Positions 1 to 10,693 of a DNA stretch of 64,000 bases are shown in pieces (position 1 is the stretch's first letter; the number at the start of each line of letters is the position of its first letter). The translations under genes and the position numbers were made by a program. Where the stretch lies: contig CM038053.1 of assembly GCA_021397845.1 (NCBI GenBank), forward strand, positions 86,365,157 through 86,429,156. Direction: 5' to 3'. This stretch comes from Areca catechu (taxonomy: Eukaryota > Streptophyta > Magnoliopsida > Arecales > Arecaceae). The notes beneath the pieces were generated by a model. That model saw only the letters and a list, made by a program, of their open reading frames with translations, was not told the origin of the DNA and did no database searches.

Positions 1-1585
1 CAGAAGTAAAGGATCGCTGGGGGTTGAGAAACTCCCAGACCTAGGGTTTCGCTCTGAACTTTCAATAGGACAGAAGGAAAGAGAAGGGAAGGGTTATGTA
101 CCAGACAGTGATCTTCACAGAGTTTGGTGGAAGGACTCTCTCGAGCAAATTGTTGGATCCTCGGATTCGGATATCTTCACAATGGATCCTCCAATACTGG
201 TCCTTTGGCAGAGTTGGCTTCTCCTGAACTCAGGATCTGGGAAAGAAGAAGAACAAGTTAAGGAACCAGATACTCAAAGATACGATTTACTAGATAAGAA
301 GAACTTGAAAATTGATGTTGCTAAAATCCTGATTCTCCTGGATGCTGATCTGACTTCCTCTGGATTTGCTTTGTATTCGAAGTAGCCGATCTGGATCTGG
401 ATGCTGGTGGTCGGCCTCTACTTGGAAGAGAGGGCCGTGAGATGATAAGGTAGATTAGGGTTTGGATGATTGGTGGAATGAAGAAGATGATGGGCGGCTA
501 GGGTTTGGAATTGAAGTGGCTAACCTAGGGTTTTGGTAGGGTTATGGGGTTGGAGATCTCACACCTCCTCAAGGTTCCTAGGGAACCCGGATTTACTCCC
601 TCACGGAGCTCAACACCTGAATACAAGTGCGGAAGAGAGAAATACAAAGTTGCTCACAATAAAATTGATTTCATTCATCATTATATTCTAGAGTTACATA
701 GAGTTGAATATATAGACATAACAAAGAAATAAAAATTTATACATTTTCCATGTGGGACTAATAGGACTACGCCACACTTTAGGTATCAAATTCTCTTTCC
801 AAGACTCCTTCCATGAGTGGGCAGCCCCAAAAACTCGAGAAAACTTGAAAATCAGCTCCAAATGGCAGGTTATGGGGGTGTCTCCTAGTATCTCTCCATG
901 AATCAAGGATTTTTCCTTCATGGTTTGGCTCATTTGGAACCTCCTAGTCTTGCTCCACAAGTTTAGGCTTCTTCCTTTCATGGCTTTGGCACTTTTGGAA
1001 ACTTTTGGGAACCTCCTTGAATTCCTCCCCAAGACATGCTCTCTTCCCTTTTATAACTTGGATTTTTATGGAACATGGGGCACCTCCTTGATCCTCTGTT
1101 CAAGAAAAATTCTTCCATCCTGGCTTGGGTTTATCTGGAAAGAAATTGGCTCCTCCTTGGATTGAGGTATCTTGATGGATTTCTCTCCCAAGTGGTGCAA
1201 GAAAAAAAAAGAACTTACTTCTTATGGTGTAGGGACCAAAGACACTGGATGGAGATGTGGCGCCTCCTGGACTCTGGCGTGTGGCTGGGAGTGTGGTGCC
1301 CACTTGATTGGGCCTGGGAGAAAAAATGTGGCACCCTAGACATTGACTTGACTGAAAAAAAAGTGGCACGAACCTGGAGAAGACCTAGACCACTACTAGG
1401 ACTTGTACTGAGTCAACATGACTCAACAAAATTTAAATTGCAGGGAAATACAGACTCAAGACTAAAATTGAGTTGACCAAGTCAACCCTTATTACAAAAC
1501 CAGAAAACCCTAATTCTTCGGGCAAGGTCAATCAGAGATCCAGATGGAGCCCTGAAGTCTTCTTCTGAGTCTGGTGCCCGCACCA
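1..1585 (-). repeat. Family-A gypsy LTR, minus strand, cut by the window edge
   Basis: This stretch is the reverse complement of the LTR found twice in element A at 34734 and 40004. The LTR start (TGGTGCGGGCACC) reads leftwards from 1585. Position 1 corresponds to about base 1565 of the 1.77-kb LTR, so only its last 200 bases or so are missing. To the right lies leader sequence of a plus-strand gypsy element, not the polypurine tract seen before the 3' LTR of A. It is therefore a solo LTR or the 5' LTR of an element running off the left edge. A TATA-like box (minus TATAAAT, about 735-741) sits at the place equivalent to the one in A. The small ORFs here are shadows. Confidence 0.9.
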
Positions 1586-2055
1586 TATAATTAGAGACAT
1601 TTCATTAGAGCATTTGCTTGCAATCATTTTCATAAATCGTTTTAAGTGCAGCAATTTAACATAGGGTCAGGATTCCATTACCTGTCCCTAGCCCAAAAAT
1701 CACTAACCTGCATCACGAACCCAAGCTCTAATTAAAATCGAGTAGACACCAATTTTTCTCTAGAGATCTTAGGGACACCAACTGGTCGAGTCAACACTAA
1801 GTGTCTATTCTTGGCGTCAACCCATTCTGTGTGTGTTGCTGCTCTTGGTGTCTAGGCTTGGTGATTTAGGGCTTGTGAGTTTGGTCCACCTACCTGGCCA
1901 ATCCCAGATTGGTGTCTAAGGTTGGCATTCAGGACCTCCACTCCCTGCACCTACCTGGCCAAGCCCAAGTTACAGACTAGTTTGCCACCCTGACTTAAGC
2001 AACTGGTTGAGATTCTAGGTCTAGTAGATCATAGAAGATTTTGTGTGCTTGACTC
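1586..2055 (+). other. 5' leader of gypsy fragment B'
   Basis: This non-coding leader matches the leaders of C (about 53680-54100) and A (about 36950-37400): 'taacatagggtcagga', then 'agggacacc', then a CCTGGCC hairpin module at 1893-1921, then a second CACCTACCTGG box. The 5' LTR and primer-binding site lie left of the window or were lost when the family-A LTR inserted at 1585/1586. There is no ORF in it. Confidence 0.75.
1893..1921 (+). other. Leader hairpin of B'
   Basis: CCAATC-CCA-GATTGG forms a perfect 6-bp stem inside CCTGG...GTGTCTAAGG. The same module is at 37213 (A), 53935 (C), 8664 (D) and, on the minus strand, 50618 (J), with stem pairs that change together. Confidence 0.6.
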
Positions 2056-2500
2056 ATGTCGACTAGATAAAGAGTCCCTTATCATCCCCACCATTCCCAA
2101 TCAAGTGAACCTATGGAGAATGAATGAGAAGATCAACTCAAGGTTATTCTTGAGCAATTGGCTAGGATAAACAGTAGGCTAGACAAGCTTGATGATAGAG
2201 TTGGAGCCATAGAGAAGAATAGTCCTAGGCCATCTATTGAGCCTGAGTATGAATCACCTTTTTCCCTATGGATTACCCTCATCATGAACCATCCATAGAG
2301 GCTGAACCCAGGAGAATTCCCTATTGTAACCCAGCCCAAGAGATTCACCCTAGGAGACCTAATCAGGAGTTCCTGAACCAGGAAGAACTGCATGAGTCTG
2401 ATAACCTATTAGGAGTAATTAGGTGCATCCTTACCCAGGACATAGTGCAAGAAGATTGGCATAGGACTAACATCCTACAAACCTTTGCCAGCTAGGAAAT
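2056..2500 (+). pseudogene. Ty3-gypsy gag N-terminal fragment (B')
   Basis: It starts with M-S-T-R at 2056, the same kind of start as gag in A (37406), C (54101) and F (19877, minus). In-frame stops at the fifth codon and at 2125 show that it is dead. Residues around 2130-2220 form a heptad-like coiled coil (ILEQLARINSRLDKLDDRVG). After a frame change near 2265 it continues with a proline- and glutamate-rich stretch and a motif containing EDWHRTNI, which in Ty3-gypsy polyproteins lies just before the protease. I see no zinc knuckle and no capsid domain. Gag would package element RNA into cytoplasmic particles; this copy cannot. Confidence 0.7.
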
Positions 2501-2862
2501 AAGGTATGCAAGATCATAGTTGATAGTGGGAGCTGTGTCAATGTCTTTTCTTCAAGTACTGCCAAATCCCTAGGATTGACCCCAGTTCCTTACCCAACCC
2601 TTATAAGGTCTTGTGGATTGATTCAACCTCCATACCCATAAATTCTAGGAGCCATGTCTTGATCATGTTGCAATCTTATGAAGAGATGATTTGGTGTGAT
2701 GTCCTTCCCATGGGCGTCAGTAGTATTATCTTAGGACGACCTTGGCTATACGATCATGATGCCACCCTTCATGGTCAGACCAATACCTGTACCTTTAACC
2801 ACCATGGGAAAGAAATTTACAATCAAACCAGTTCAACCTAAGGATCAGGTTAAAAGAGGATC
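2501..2862 (+). pseudogene. Ty3-gypsy aspartic protease fragment (B')
   Basis: The catalytic D-S-G is encoded at 2522-2530 and is followed by the flap region. A frameshift near 2605 moves the reading to another frame, which ends in ILGRPWLYDHDA, the hallmark ILGRPWL segment near the end of gypsy-type retropepsins. The enzyme would cut the Gag-Pol polyprotein. Among the gypsy copies here, B' is the only one in which the protease can still be recognised; A, C and F have lost it. The frameshift makes a working protein impossible. Confidence 0.8.
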
Positions 2863-3346
2863 AAGTAATCTAAAGGAAAAGATGCCAGAAGTTAACCTGA
2901 TCAAGGACAATGAGTTAGAAGAAGAGATTCCGGGAAAGGACCCTTTAAAAAATTTCAGGTAGAGAAGGATGAACAATCTGAAAATTTGAATACAAAAACC
3001 CCTGAGCCCATTGAAGACTTTAAAGTTGAGCCCACTGAGAATCTAAGTGAAGAAACCCCTAAGCCTATTAAGGACTCCAAAGAAGACATCTCTAAATTAA
3101 GCCTAGTGGGGAAGTGTGATGTAGATGAACCCAAGGTTGAAGTCATCAAGGAATCAAAGGATAATGATCCTGAACCCACCACAGAATTTAAAGAAGAAAT
3201 GACCAAGTCAGGATCAAACAAAGTCGATGATGGTAAAGGTTCTCAAGTATCGCCCATAGAGAAGGTCCAAGAACAAAAAGAAGATAGTAGTTTAGAGGAT
3301 TTTCTAGATAAACATTCCAAAGACCTTCCTGATAACCTTCCACCTT
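2863..3346 (+). pseudogene. Acidic linker of gypsy Pol (B')
   Basis: An open stretch rich in Glu, Asp, Lys and Pro (around 2986-3346) follows the protease. It matches element C at about 54610-54980 closely (for example EDFKVEP, ETPKPIK, and the closing IPKDLP/SKDLPDNLP). The match stops at about 3346, where minus-strand copia E begins, so 3346/3347 is a break between two elements. In this family the linker joins protease to the next Pol segment; no activity is known to me. Confidence 0.65.
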
Positions 3347-4290
3347 CTCATCGGCTTTCGGATTATGCGCTGACGTTTATGCAATGCCACCCACTTGCAC
3401 TGTCCTGCAAGTCTTTTATTTGTGGCTATTCCTGCACTTCACTTTGAACAACTGATTTTTCTTTTTGATCTTTCATCACAATAGTTCCTTTCTTGCCTAA
3501 CTCTACCTCAACTGAAACACCCTTGCCAGTTGATGTAGATAGCCTATCCTCCACCTGTGAAGGATAGTCACTGCTGTTCACCTTTGAAGTTGGAGTTTCA
3601 TTCATACTCTCCGATCTCTCAAAGATGCTCCTATCATCAAATATGATATCCCTACTAATCACTATCTTTTGAGTCTGCAGATCACACAGTAGGTAACCCT
3701 TGACTCGCCATGCATAATTGATGAAGATCATCTTCCTTGACTTAGGGTCCAACTTACTCCGTTCAGTTGCCTCCACATGTGCATAGGCTGAGCAACCAAA
3801 CACCTTCAGGTGACAAAGCTCCACCTTCTTCCCACTCCAAGCTTTCTCTGGAAGTCATCCATCTAGTTTGAAATGAGGGGACCTATTTACAAGAAAACAT
3901 GATTGAGTAATAGCATCACCCCAAAAGGTTTTCAGCAGTGATGACTGCAACCTCATACTCCTTGCCTTCTCTAATAGTGTCCGAGTCATCCTTTTCCACA
4001 ACACCATTCTGCTGTGGGGTAATCCTTACTATGAATGGCGTTTAATACCATTTTCTCATAGTAAATCCTGAACTCTTTACAAGAGTACTCCCCACCATAT
4101 CTGACCGAAGGCACTTCACATGTTTTCTTGTCTCCTTCTCTACCTAAGCCCTCCAGGCTTTGAATCGGGCAAATACCTCTGATTTTTCTCTCATCAGATA
4201 CACCCACAATTTCTTAAAGAATTAATCAATGAAGGTAACAAAACACCTTGCTCCACCCTTGGATAAAATAGGTGCCGGTCCCCATACATC
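3347..4290 (-). pseudogene. Ty1-copia integrase core and C-terminal part (E)
   Basis: Read on the minus strand, this contains the copia integrase end (CHLKVFGCSAYAHV, then KLDPKSRKMIF) at about 3650-3824 and, upstream in several frames, the PQQNGVVEK block of the DDE core and a LREKSEVF-like block (about 3990-4260). Integrase would join element cDNA to chromosomal DNA in the nucleus. Stops and frameshifts split it into at least three frames. The tail to 3426 is a hydrophilic linker that should lead into RT, which is absent. Confidence 0.8.
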
Positions 4291-4990
4291 CGAGTGAATT
4301 AGTTCTAAAACATTCTCACTTTGCTTGGTACCGCAAGCAAACTTTATCCTATGCTATTTGCCATAAATACAAGGCTCACACAAGTAATTTCTATCCTACT
4401 TCAGTGCTGGAAGGTTTCCTCTTCTACTTAATTCCGTGGGCCCTCGATCACTTAAGTGACCCATCCGATAGTGCCATAACTGGTAGGAAAGTTTCTCCTC
4501 TTATACTGCTGCAAGCACCTCCGCACTATCATTCACCACTGAGCCTTTCATTTTGTATAGATTATTGCTCGGTCTTCTTCCTCTCATCACCACCAAAGCT
4601 TCCTTGGTTATCCTTAAACATCCACTAACAGACCGGTAACTGAAGGCCTAACCCTACTCTTCCAAGTAGCCCAAAGAAATCAAATTCTTCTTTAATTCTG
4701 GTACATGCTTGACATTTGATAGAGTCTTATCACTCCATCATATATTCTCACCCTAATGATGCCAACTCAAGCCACTGGACAAGGGTGATCATCACCAAGG
4801 CTTACACTACTTCCATCTAATTTTTTATAGGTATCAAACCACTCCCGATATGAGGTATAGTGATAAGAGCACACTGAATCCAATGTCCAAGTATTATCCC
4901 AATCAACCGATCCATCTGAAGCTATTAGTACATCTTCTCTACTGCCTTCAAATACACTAGCACCACTAGTGTTGGCCTTACCTTTCTCGA
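4291..4990 (-). pseudogene. Degraded protease and pre-integrase region (E)
   Basis: The minus strand shows a remnant protease active site at about 4860-4890 (W-T-L-D-S-V, where D-S/T-G is expected, so the glycine is lost) and a flap-like S-L-G-D segment. The pre-integrase zinc-binding stretch can only be placed by position. Many stops and frameshifts are present. Confidence 0.6.
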
Positions 4991-5627
4991 TCTTCCAAAA
5001 AGGTTAATTCCTTTTGAAGTGACCATGCTGATGACATTTGAAGCACTTCAAGCCCTTCTTATTGCCTTGAGATTGTGATCTACCCCTTGATTTCTCCCTA
5101 ACCCTTTCCTTTGATCTTCCTTTCCTTTCATTCATAGCAAGAACCTCTGAGTTAGGATTTCCTTTGTAGATCTTTTCCTTTGCTCATTTGATCTGAGTAC
5201 TCCAACAACCTCTTCATAGATCAGGATTTCCTTCCCACACACTAAGGTTGTTATAAGACCATCATATGATCCCATGAACGAACACAACATCAACAATGCC
5301 CGATCCTCCTGATCAATTTTCATATCTAGACTCATAACCTCTGAACATACCTAGTTGAACCTCTAAATGTGAGCAACGAGGTCTCCTCCTTCAAGCATTC
5401 TCAGACTATACAACTGCTTCTTCAACCATAGTTGTTTTATATTCTTGCCCATGTATGTGTTCTCTAATCTCAGCAAAAGACCCTTTGCCATGGTCTTGGT
5501 ACATACCTCTGGCTTAAACTTAATATCCAAACAACACATCCTGATGGTGCTAAAAACTATCTCTTCTAGCTCTTCGCAATCCTCAACATTTATCCTTTCC
5601 AGTCTCTCCCTAACCAAGACCTTATAG
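4991..5627 (-). pseudogene. Ty1-copia gag, C-terminal two thirds (E)
   Basis: The minus-strand frames at 5363-5617 (LEEIVFSTIRMCCLD..., RLENTYMGKNI) and 5132-5335 (ALLMLCSFMGSYDGLITTL) are the UBN2-type copia Gag body. A zinc knuckle follows at about 5025-5065: C-FK-C-HQHG-H is present, but the codon for the last cysteine is replaced by TAA. The N-terminal part of the same gene lies 10.2 kb to the right at 15833-15936, displaced by D. Confidence 0.8.
5623..5627. repeat. Target-site duplication of D, left copy (TATAG)
   Basis: TATAG directly precedes the 5' LTR of D and is repeated at 15828-15832 directly after its 3' LTR. Confidence 0.9.
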
Positions 5628-7996
5628 TGCTGGAATTGTGTCCCAAAGCCAATCGCCTGGGTTGTAGATGGTTGTGCTAAGTATTGTACTCATTTAATGA
5701 ATTAATAAAATATAATTTTTTGGCAGCTCATCACACACTTAATTTCCTAAAATGAACTCTTTCAATGTGATGAAGTCCTTAGGACTACACTGACTTCGAA
5801 ACAGAGAGGATGTATCGAGTGGTCCTTAAACCCTATTCACAACCAAAGGATATATTGTATTGGACGGCAATATATCAAGTATAGGTTATTGTAGTTCACA
5901 TCGTTTGGTTGTCCTTTTAACCAAATGAGTGTGGTGACACTGATGTGATCTGCAAGTGGGATATGTGATATCTTATTGAACGTGACTCTGTGTAGTCCCT
6001 TTCTGCCAAAGGGATACTCACGATTGGATATGGGTATATGTGTCCCTCTGACCTGAGATCATCACGGTAGCTTGCAAGCAACTTCCTGTGCTTTGGTACC
6101 GGACTACCCAGATTTTTAATCCGGTGATGGAAGGTTTCTGGATACAGGCAAGTACTTGTGGAGCAGTGATGGACCAAGATGGAATTGACCTGTCCAAATA
6201 GTTTGGATTGAATGTCTCGCAGTATCTCAATTTAGCAAATCCTCGGCCGGGGTAGTCCTAGTGAAGAGTCACTGGGCTTGCGAGGTTGAGACACGTAGTC
6301 GACCGACTCAATCTGGGTTGGCAGCCCAATCTCAGTCGTCCTGAGCATTAGAGGTCAAAGGGATGAATATACGGTAACCATATGCCAGATGTTCGATAGT
6401 TTGCTCCTGCATCTTCGACCTATCCGGACGCCGGGACCCATTGCTAGATGGTTTCCTGTGCTGGTACTTGAAATCGTTCTAGTGCTACAGTTTAGGTTCA
6501 AACCTATGAGGTCACACGCCAGAGAGGATAACTCTCTGATCCTGATACCGATTATGATTGAGAATCGTCTCAGTTTTATGGTCACGGTATTTTTTTTAGC
6601 ACTCTTTTCCCCATCTTGCCTTGTCTGTGTCAACCGGAAATTGTTCCGGGCTGACCAGCACTGCGCCAGGATTTTTCTGAATCATTTTGAACTGAACTAG
6701 AGTTCGTTTCTGCCTCCAATTGGTTGTGAACCAATTTTATTCCTTGAACCAGATTCAATTGGATTGAACCGTTGGTTTAATGGGATTGAACCAAAATGGG
6801 TTGGTTTAAATGATTTGAACCATATTTGCCATGGAACGGTTTTGGTTCCTTGTTTTTTCTCCCATGGCCGTTTCACACGGTGTTTTGTGGATGGCCAAAT
6901 GAATGGAAAGGAAGTCCAAACGCTGGGAGAAAATTTCCAAACGTTGGAAAGGCCTAATGATCGAAACTCCCGAGCTCCCACCCACTATTTTTGAAGACCT
7001 TAATCCCCTGTTTAATGGATTAAAGGCTGATTAATTGGGTTATTTGCAACCAGCTGGCTCTTGGCCTTCCGTCGCTCCACCTCCCTCTCCCAGCAGCCTT
7101 TATAAACACCAAGCCCTCCCCTGTTTGTTTGGTAGAGTTTAAAACAAGAGAAAAATTTGTCTTCACCGTGAGAGAGGCTTAAAGAGAGAGAGATTTGGGT
7201 ATTCTTTGAGAGGCTTAAGGATAGAACATCTGGGGCTGGGTTTAGGAGCTTTAGAGGGAGAGAAACAAGGCATTAATTCACTGTTTTGAAGTGCTCAAGT
7301 TCTGCCCAGTGCTGCAGAATTCTGTGACCCTAAAGCCCTCTTCCGGCGGCTAGCACCGTGCATGGAGGCGGATCCGAGAGCCCCGGGTGTGTCTCCCATC
7401 TAGAGGGAGTACCATTCTACTCCTATGAGCAAACCACGCTAGCCGGGATTGCTCTAGCTGCTCCGAAACGAAGGCCAAAGTCTGCTGCCCAGTTCTACTG
7501 CAGAAATCTGACAGTAGACTTTGGTGATTTATTTTAATTTTTTGGCTTAGATTTGATTGTAGTAATCTATGGCAAATCGAAGAAGACTTGTCCAAGTTGC
7601 TGCTGCTCAAATTTGGAAGCAAACGGAGGTTCGGAAGGTGGTGTTCCGACAACATTTTGTAAGCCAAAAACATAGTCCCAAGGAGGAAGACGACTGGAAT
7701 AACTTTATTCCAGTTATTCCAGTCTACTCTAGGTTTATTCCAGAGTTATTCGAGGTAGAATAAAAGGTATGGAAAATTATTTTTTAATCATGCATGGATA
7801 GATTAAATTGTTTAATATTTTATAAATATTTTATATGTTTATTAATGCCTAAATGCAACTAGATTTAGATTAGTTCCTCGCGGAGTAGATTTCTGCTGCG
7901 TGAATTTTAAAAATATTTTAAAATCCAATCTGCTCCAGTAGATGTTTGCATGCCTAGTGTAGGATCTTGTAAAACCACCTGCAAAGTTTACTTTCA
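5628..7996 (+). repeat. 5' LTR of D
   Basis: It starts TGCTGGAATTGTGTCCC and ends TTACTTTCA, just before the primer-binding site. A TATA box (TATAAAC, 7101-7107) lies past the middle and is followed by a pyrimidine-rich leader. Upstream of it (6720-6830) is a cluster of TTGAACC and its complement GGTTYAA. Near the end (7700-7760) are repeats of TTATTCCAG. The ORFs within are not genes. Confidence 0.95.
7101..7107 (+). promoter_or_regulatory. TATA box of D 5' LTR
   Basis: TATAAAC follows a C-rich stretch and sits 1.47 kb into the LTR. The 3' LTR keeps TATAAA at 14935-14940. This is the likely Pol II start region for element RNA. Confidence 0.55.
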
Positions 7997-7997
7997 G

Positions 7998-8009
7998 TGG
8001 TATCAGAGC
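7998..8009 (+). other. Primer-binding site of D
   Basis: TGGTATCAGAGC lies one base after the LTR end and is complementary to the initiator methionine tRNA 3' end. Confidence 0.9.
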
Positions 8010-8663
8010 CAGGTTGCAATTGTAATCTAATCTAGTATGCATGTTAATAGATTAAAATTGTTTAATCTTAAAAATGTATCAAGTTTTCTTTTTGGAACCT
8101 AGTTGAGACCTTTACCATGACCGTGTGTCTTTGACATGATGCGGATAGTCTGTGTTGGCCTCTTCAGAAGGATCCTTAAAGAATATTAAAAATTAAAACT
8201 ATTTTAATTTGCAGATACATGATTTAGGCCTGTTTTATAAATATTTGTAAAATATTTTTGATGTGCATGATTTGGTATGTAAAAATGTTTTACATAAAGA
8301 CTTAATTAAAAAATATTTTAATTAAGTGATTGGCTTATTAAAAGATTTTTTTTGGTTTATGAAATCTAACACAATTTGCATAAGCCATTTTTGGGTTAAT
8401 TGGGTTAGCTGACTAGTTGGGTCCAAAACTAGGTAGACCTAAGTTTAGTTAAAGCATATAATAAGAAGAAGATTAAACAAAAGTTGTTTAAGGTCTTTCT
8501 TTAGAACTATCTAATAGTTAGATTAGTTGATCCGTTCATCTAAATGGATCCAATTAGTGGCTCAGAGGATGCCCGAGTCTTTAAGCTAGTCTGATCGAGT
8601 CTGGTAAATCGACTGGTGTCGAGGTAGGTTTGGCCTTGTGATCATGGCTGTATGAGGCTACCT

Positions 8664-8697
8664 CTTTCCTGGCCAACTTGGTTGGTGTCTAGGAAAG
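8664..8697 (+). other. Leader hairpin of D
   Basis: The outer stem CTTTCCT pairs with AGGAAAG, and the inner stem is CCAAC-TTG-GTTGG. This is the copia version of the module in gypsy B', A and C, with a C-G pair where those have a T-A pair. Confidence 0.6.
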
Positions 8698-9325
8698 ATG
8701 GTTAATGGCGGATACTCACCCATGATCTCACCTACCTGGCTAGTCGAGTCGACCAGAACTGATTGGAAAAGCTCAATGACTCGAGTTAACCCATGTCACC
8801 CAGGTTGATCGGTCTGACTGATCTATAGGTGCCCATGGATCATTTGTTGATTTTTTTCAACCCTCTTGGAATCTGATTGATTCAATGGGAGGATGATCCA
8901 TGTCCTTGTCTCTTTTCTTCTATCATATTAAAAAAATCCTCTAAATTATAGGTCCCTAAAAAGACTAAGTCAAGGAGTTGATAGTGTCTTAGCCTCCCAT
9001 TAAGTTGGATAGAAATGTATCCACTAGCTTGGCGTGCATCGGCAGTTCCATAGAACCGGTGTACATCCGGCGACTGGAATTTCTATCTGATCGATGATGG
9101 TTCAGTGCAACCTCGTTAACGGGACCAGGTGGGACCGCCATAGTCGGGCTTCGTCTTTAGTTAGCTGGAAGCATTGGATTTATCATTTTAATGGTTGGAC
9201 CTAATCAGAGACCTGCAATAGGAGGCCCCTAGGCTGATTGGGGTGCTCTCTGGGGCAAAATAAAATACTGAAAATTATTTAGGGAAAAATTGGTTTACGA
9301 ACCTACCTTTAGGCTCGTATGGGTG

Positions 9326-9346
9326 AGCCGGCCATAGTCGGGCTCA
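9326..9346 (+). other. GAGCC/GGGCTC leader stem-loop of D
   Basis: GAGCCGGC-CATA-GTCGGGCTC can fold on itself. A second, weaker copy is at 9131-9153. J has the equivalent on the minus strand at 49809-49829 and two more distant copies inside its 156-bp duplication. Confidence 0.5.
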
Positions 9347-9512
9347 TGCGAGGCCTATTAGATTTCAGTACCCACTTGAGAAAAAGTATTTTCACGGATT
9401 GCAGTTAGAGGCTACCAATCTAAAAATTAGTGGGAGAAACCTTTAGACTAAAGTCCAAATCTTTTGGTTAAGTTATTAATTCATAAACTAATATGGTCTA
9501 ATTTTTTTTCAG

Positions 9513-10108
9513 ATGTCTTCCAATTTATCGCTCCGGTCACTTCTCGATAATGAGAAGTTAAAGGGTCACAACTTCGATATTGGTATCGAAGATTGAGAAT
9601 TGTTCTGGAGCATGAACGGATCCTCTATGTAATAGCAGATCAGGCACCTGAAATCCCTCCCGCTAATGCACGGAGTGCGGTCAGAGACGCTTATCTGAAG
9701 TGGGTCTCTGATCGGACTACTGTCCGATGCATTATGTTAGCGGCAATGAACGACGAGTTCAGTCGCAAATTCGAGGAGAACCAACCTGATGAAATCCTTC
9801 AAAAGTTAAAGGAATCCTTCGGCACTCCGGATGATGTAGAAAGGTACAAAGTGTCTTGTGCCATCTGCAACTCCAAGATGCCGAATGGTGGTTCAGTCAC
9901 TGATCATGTATTGTACATGATCGAGTTGATTGAAAAGTTGGGCAAACTCGGATGCCCCTTGCACGAGCAGCTCGACAAGGATGCGATCCTGAATTCTCTT
10001 CCCTCCTCCTATCTTGATTTTCTTGATCATTATAGAATGAACAAGCCTACAGTTAACTACCATGGTGTTTGGGGTTACTGCAGACTTTCGAGAAAGACCA
10101 CCAACTGA
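9513..10108 (+). pseudogene. Ty1-copia Gag, capsid part (D)
   Basis: The natural start is ATG at 9513 (MSSNLSLRSLLDNEKLKG). A one-base deletion near 9575 shifts the frame, after which the ORF runs open to 10108 and reads as a UBN2-type copia capsid, with RSAVRDAYLKW, a mid-region LKESFGTPDD and ILNSLPSSY near the end. It would form the particle shell. The start matches J's gag at 49639. A further frame change near 10100 leads into the nucleocapsid. Confidence 0.85.
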
Positions 10109-10330
10109 ATAAGGGGTGGTGAATTTTGTGGGAGGAAGTAGAGGTCGTCGTCCCTTTAAGAAAGGGAAAAAGAAAATAAATAAAAAGGGAAAGAAGGTGC
10201 AGAATGTTCCTGGCCCTAATCAGACCAGGAAGTATAAGGCTGATCAGTCTTCTGCAGAGTGTTTCTACTGCAAGAAGAAGGGACACTGGAAGAGGAACTA
10301 TCCTTTTATATTGCGTCCCTTGATCCGAAT
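10109..10330 (+). pseudogene. Gag nucleocapsid with broken zinc knuckle (D)
   Basis: A lysine-rich stretch (FKKGKKKINKKGKKV) is followed by ECFYCKKKGHWKRNY at about 10257-10300. The first two cysteines and the histidine are present, but the fourth ligand is tyrosine, so the CX2CX4HX4C RNA-binding knuckle is incomplete. Confidence 0.75.
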
Positions 10331-10684
10331 AGGCCGAGGAAGCAGAAGTTTGCTGAACAAGGTATTTATATGATAAAACCTTGTAATTACTCAATTGTTG
10401 ATACTTCTAACTGGGTATTGGATACTGGTAGTTCAATTCATGTTGGTAATTCGTTACAGGGACTTCAAGTTAGCAGAAGATTTGAAGATGGAGAACAGTT
10501 TCTGAGCGTCGGGAATGGAAATCGTGTTCCAGTACTGGCGATCGGAGTCCTGCATCTTGTCTTTGAGTCTTGTACTGTCGAGCTAGTCAACTGTCACTAT
10601 TGTCCTAGTTTCGTTATGAGCATAATCTCTATAGGCCGTTTGGCCAATTATGATTTTGAACTATCAATAAAAGGAGATTTTTGA
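10331..10684 (+). pseudogene. Aspartic protease (D)
   Basis: W-V-L-D-T-G-S-S at about 10412-10436 is the copia protease active site and is intact. It is followed by a flap region and the MSIISIGRL block typical of the end of copia proteases. The frame overlaps that of the nucleocapsid, and TGA at 10682 ends it. Confidence 0.8.
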
Positions 10685-10693
10685 AATGTTATT

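Larger units (their letters stand above)
8010..9512 (+). other. Long non-coding leader of D
   Basis: About 1.5 kb lies between the primer-binding site and gag without a credible ORF. It is AT-rich to about 8520, then holds a hairpin module shared with gypsy elements (8664-8697) and two GCC...AGTCGGGCT stem-loops (9131-9153 and 9326-9346). J has a homologous leader on the minus strand (57678-58499 plus 49640-50886). Confidence 0.7.

Noticed and set aside
1075..1476. 133-codon ORF at the window start
   Set aside because: Falls inside the minus-strand family-A LTR; equivalent frames in the other two LTRs are not kept.
4272..4628. Plus-strand 118-codon ORF
   Set aside because: Antisense shadow of the minus-strand copia pre-integrase and integrase of E.
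7998..8009. TGGTATCAGAGC as part of a tRNA gene
   Set aside because: Only 12 bases of tRNA complement, always just inside an LTR end; no cloverleaf around any copy.
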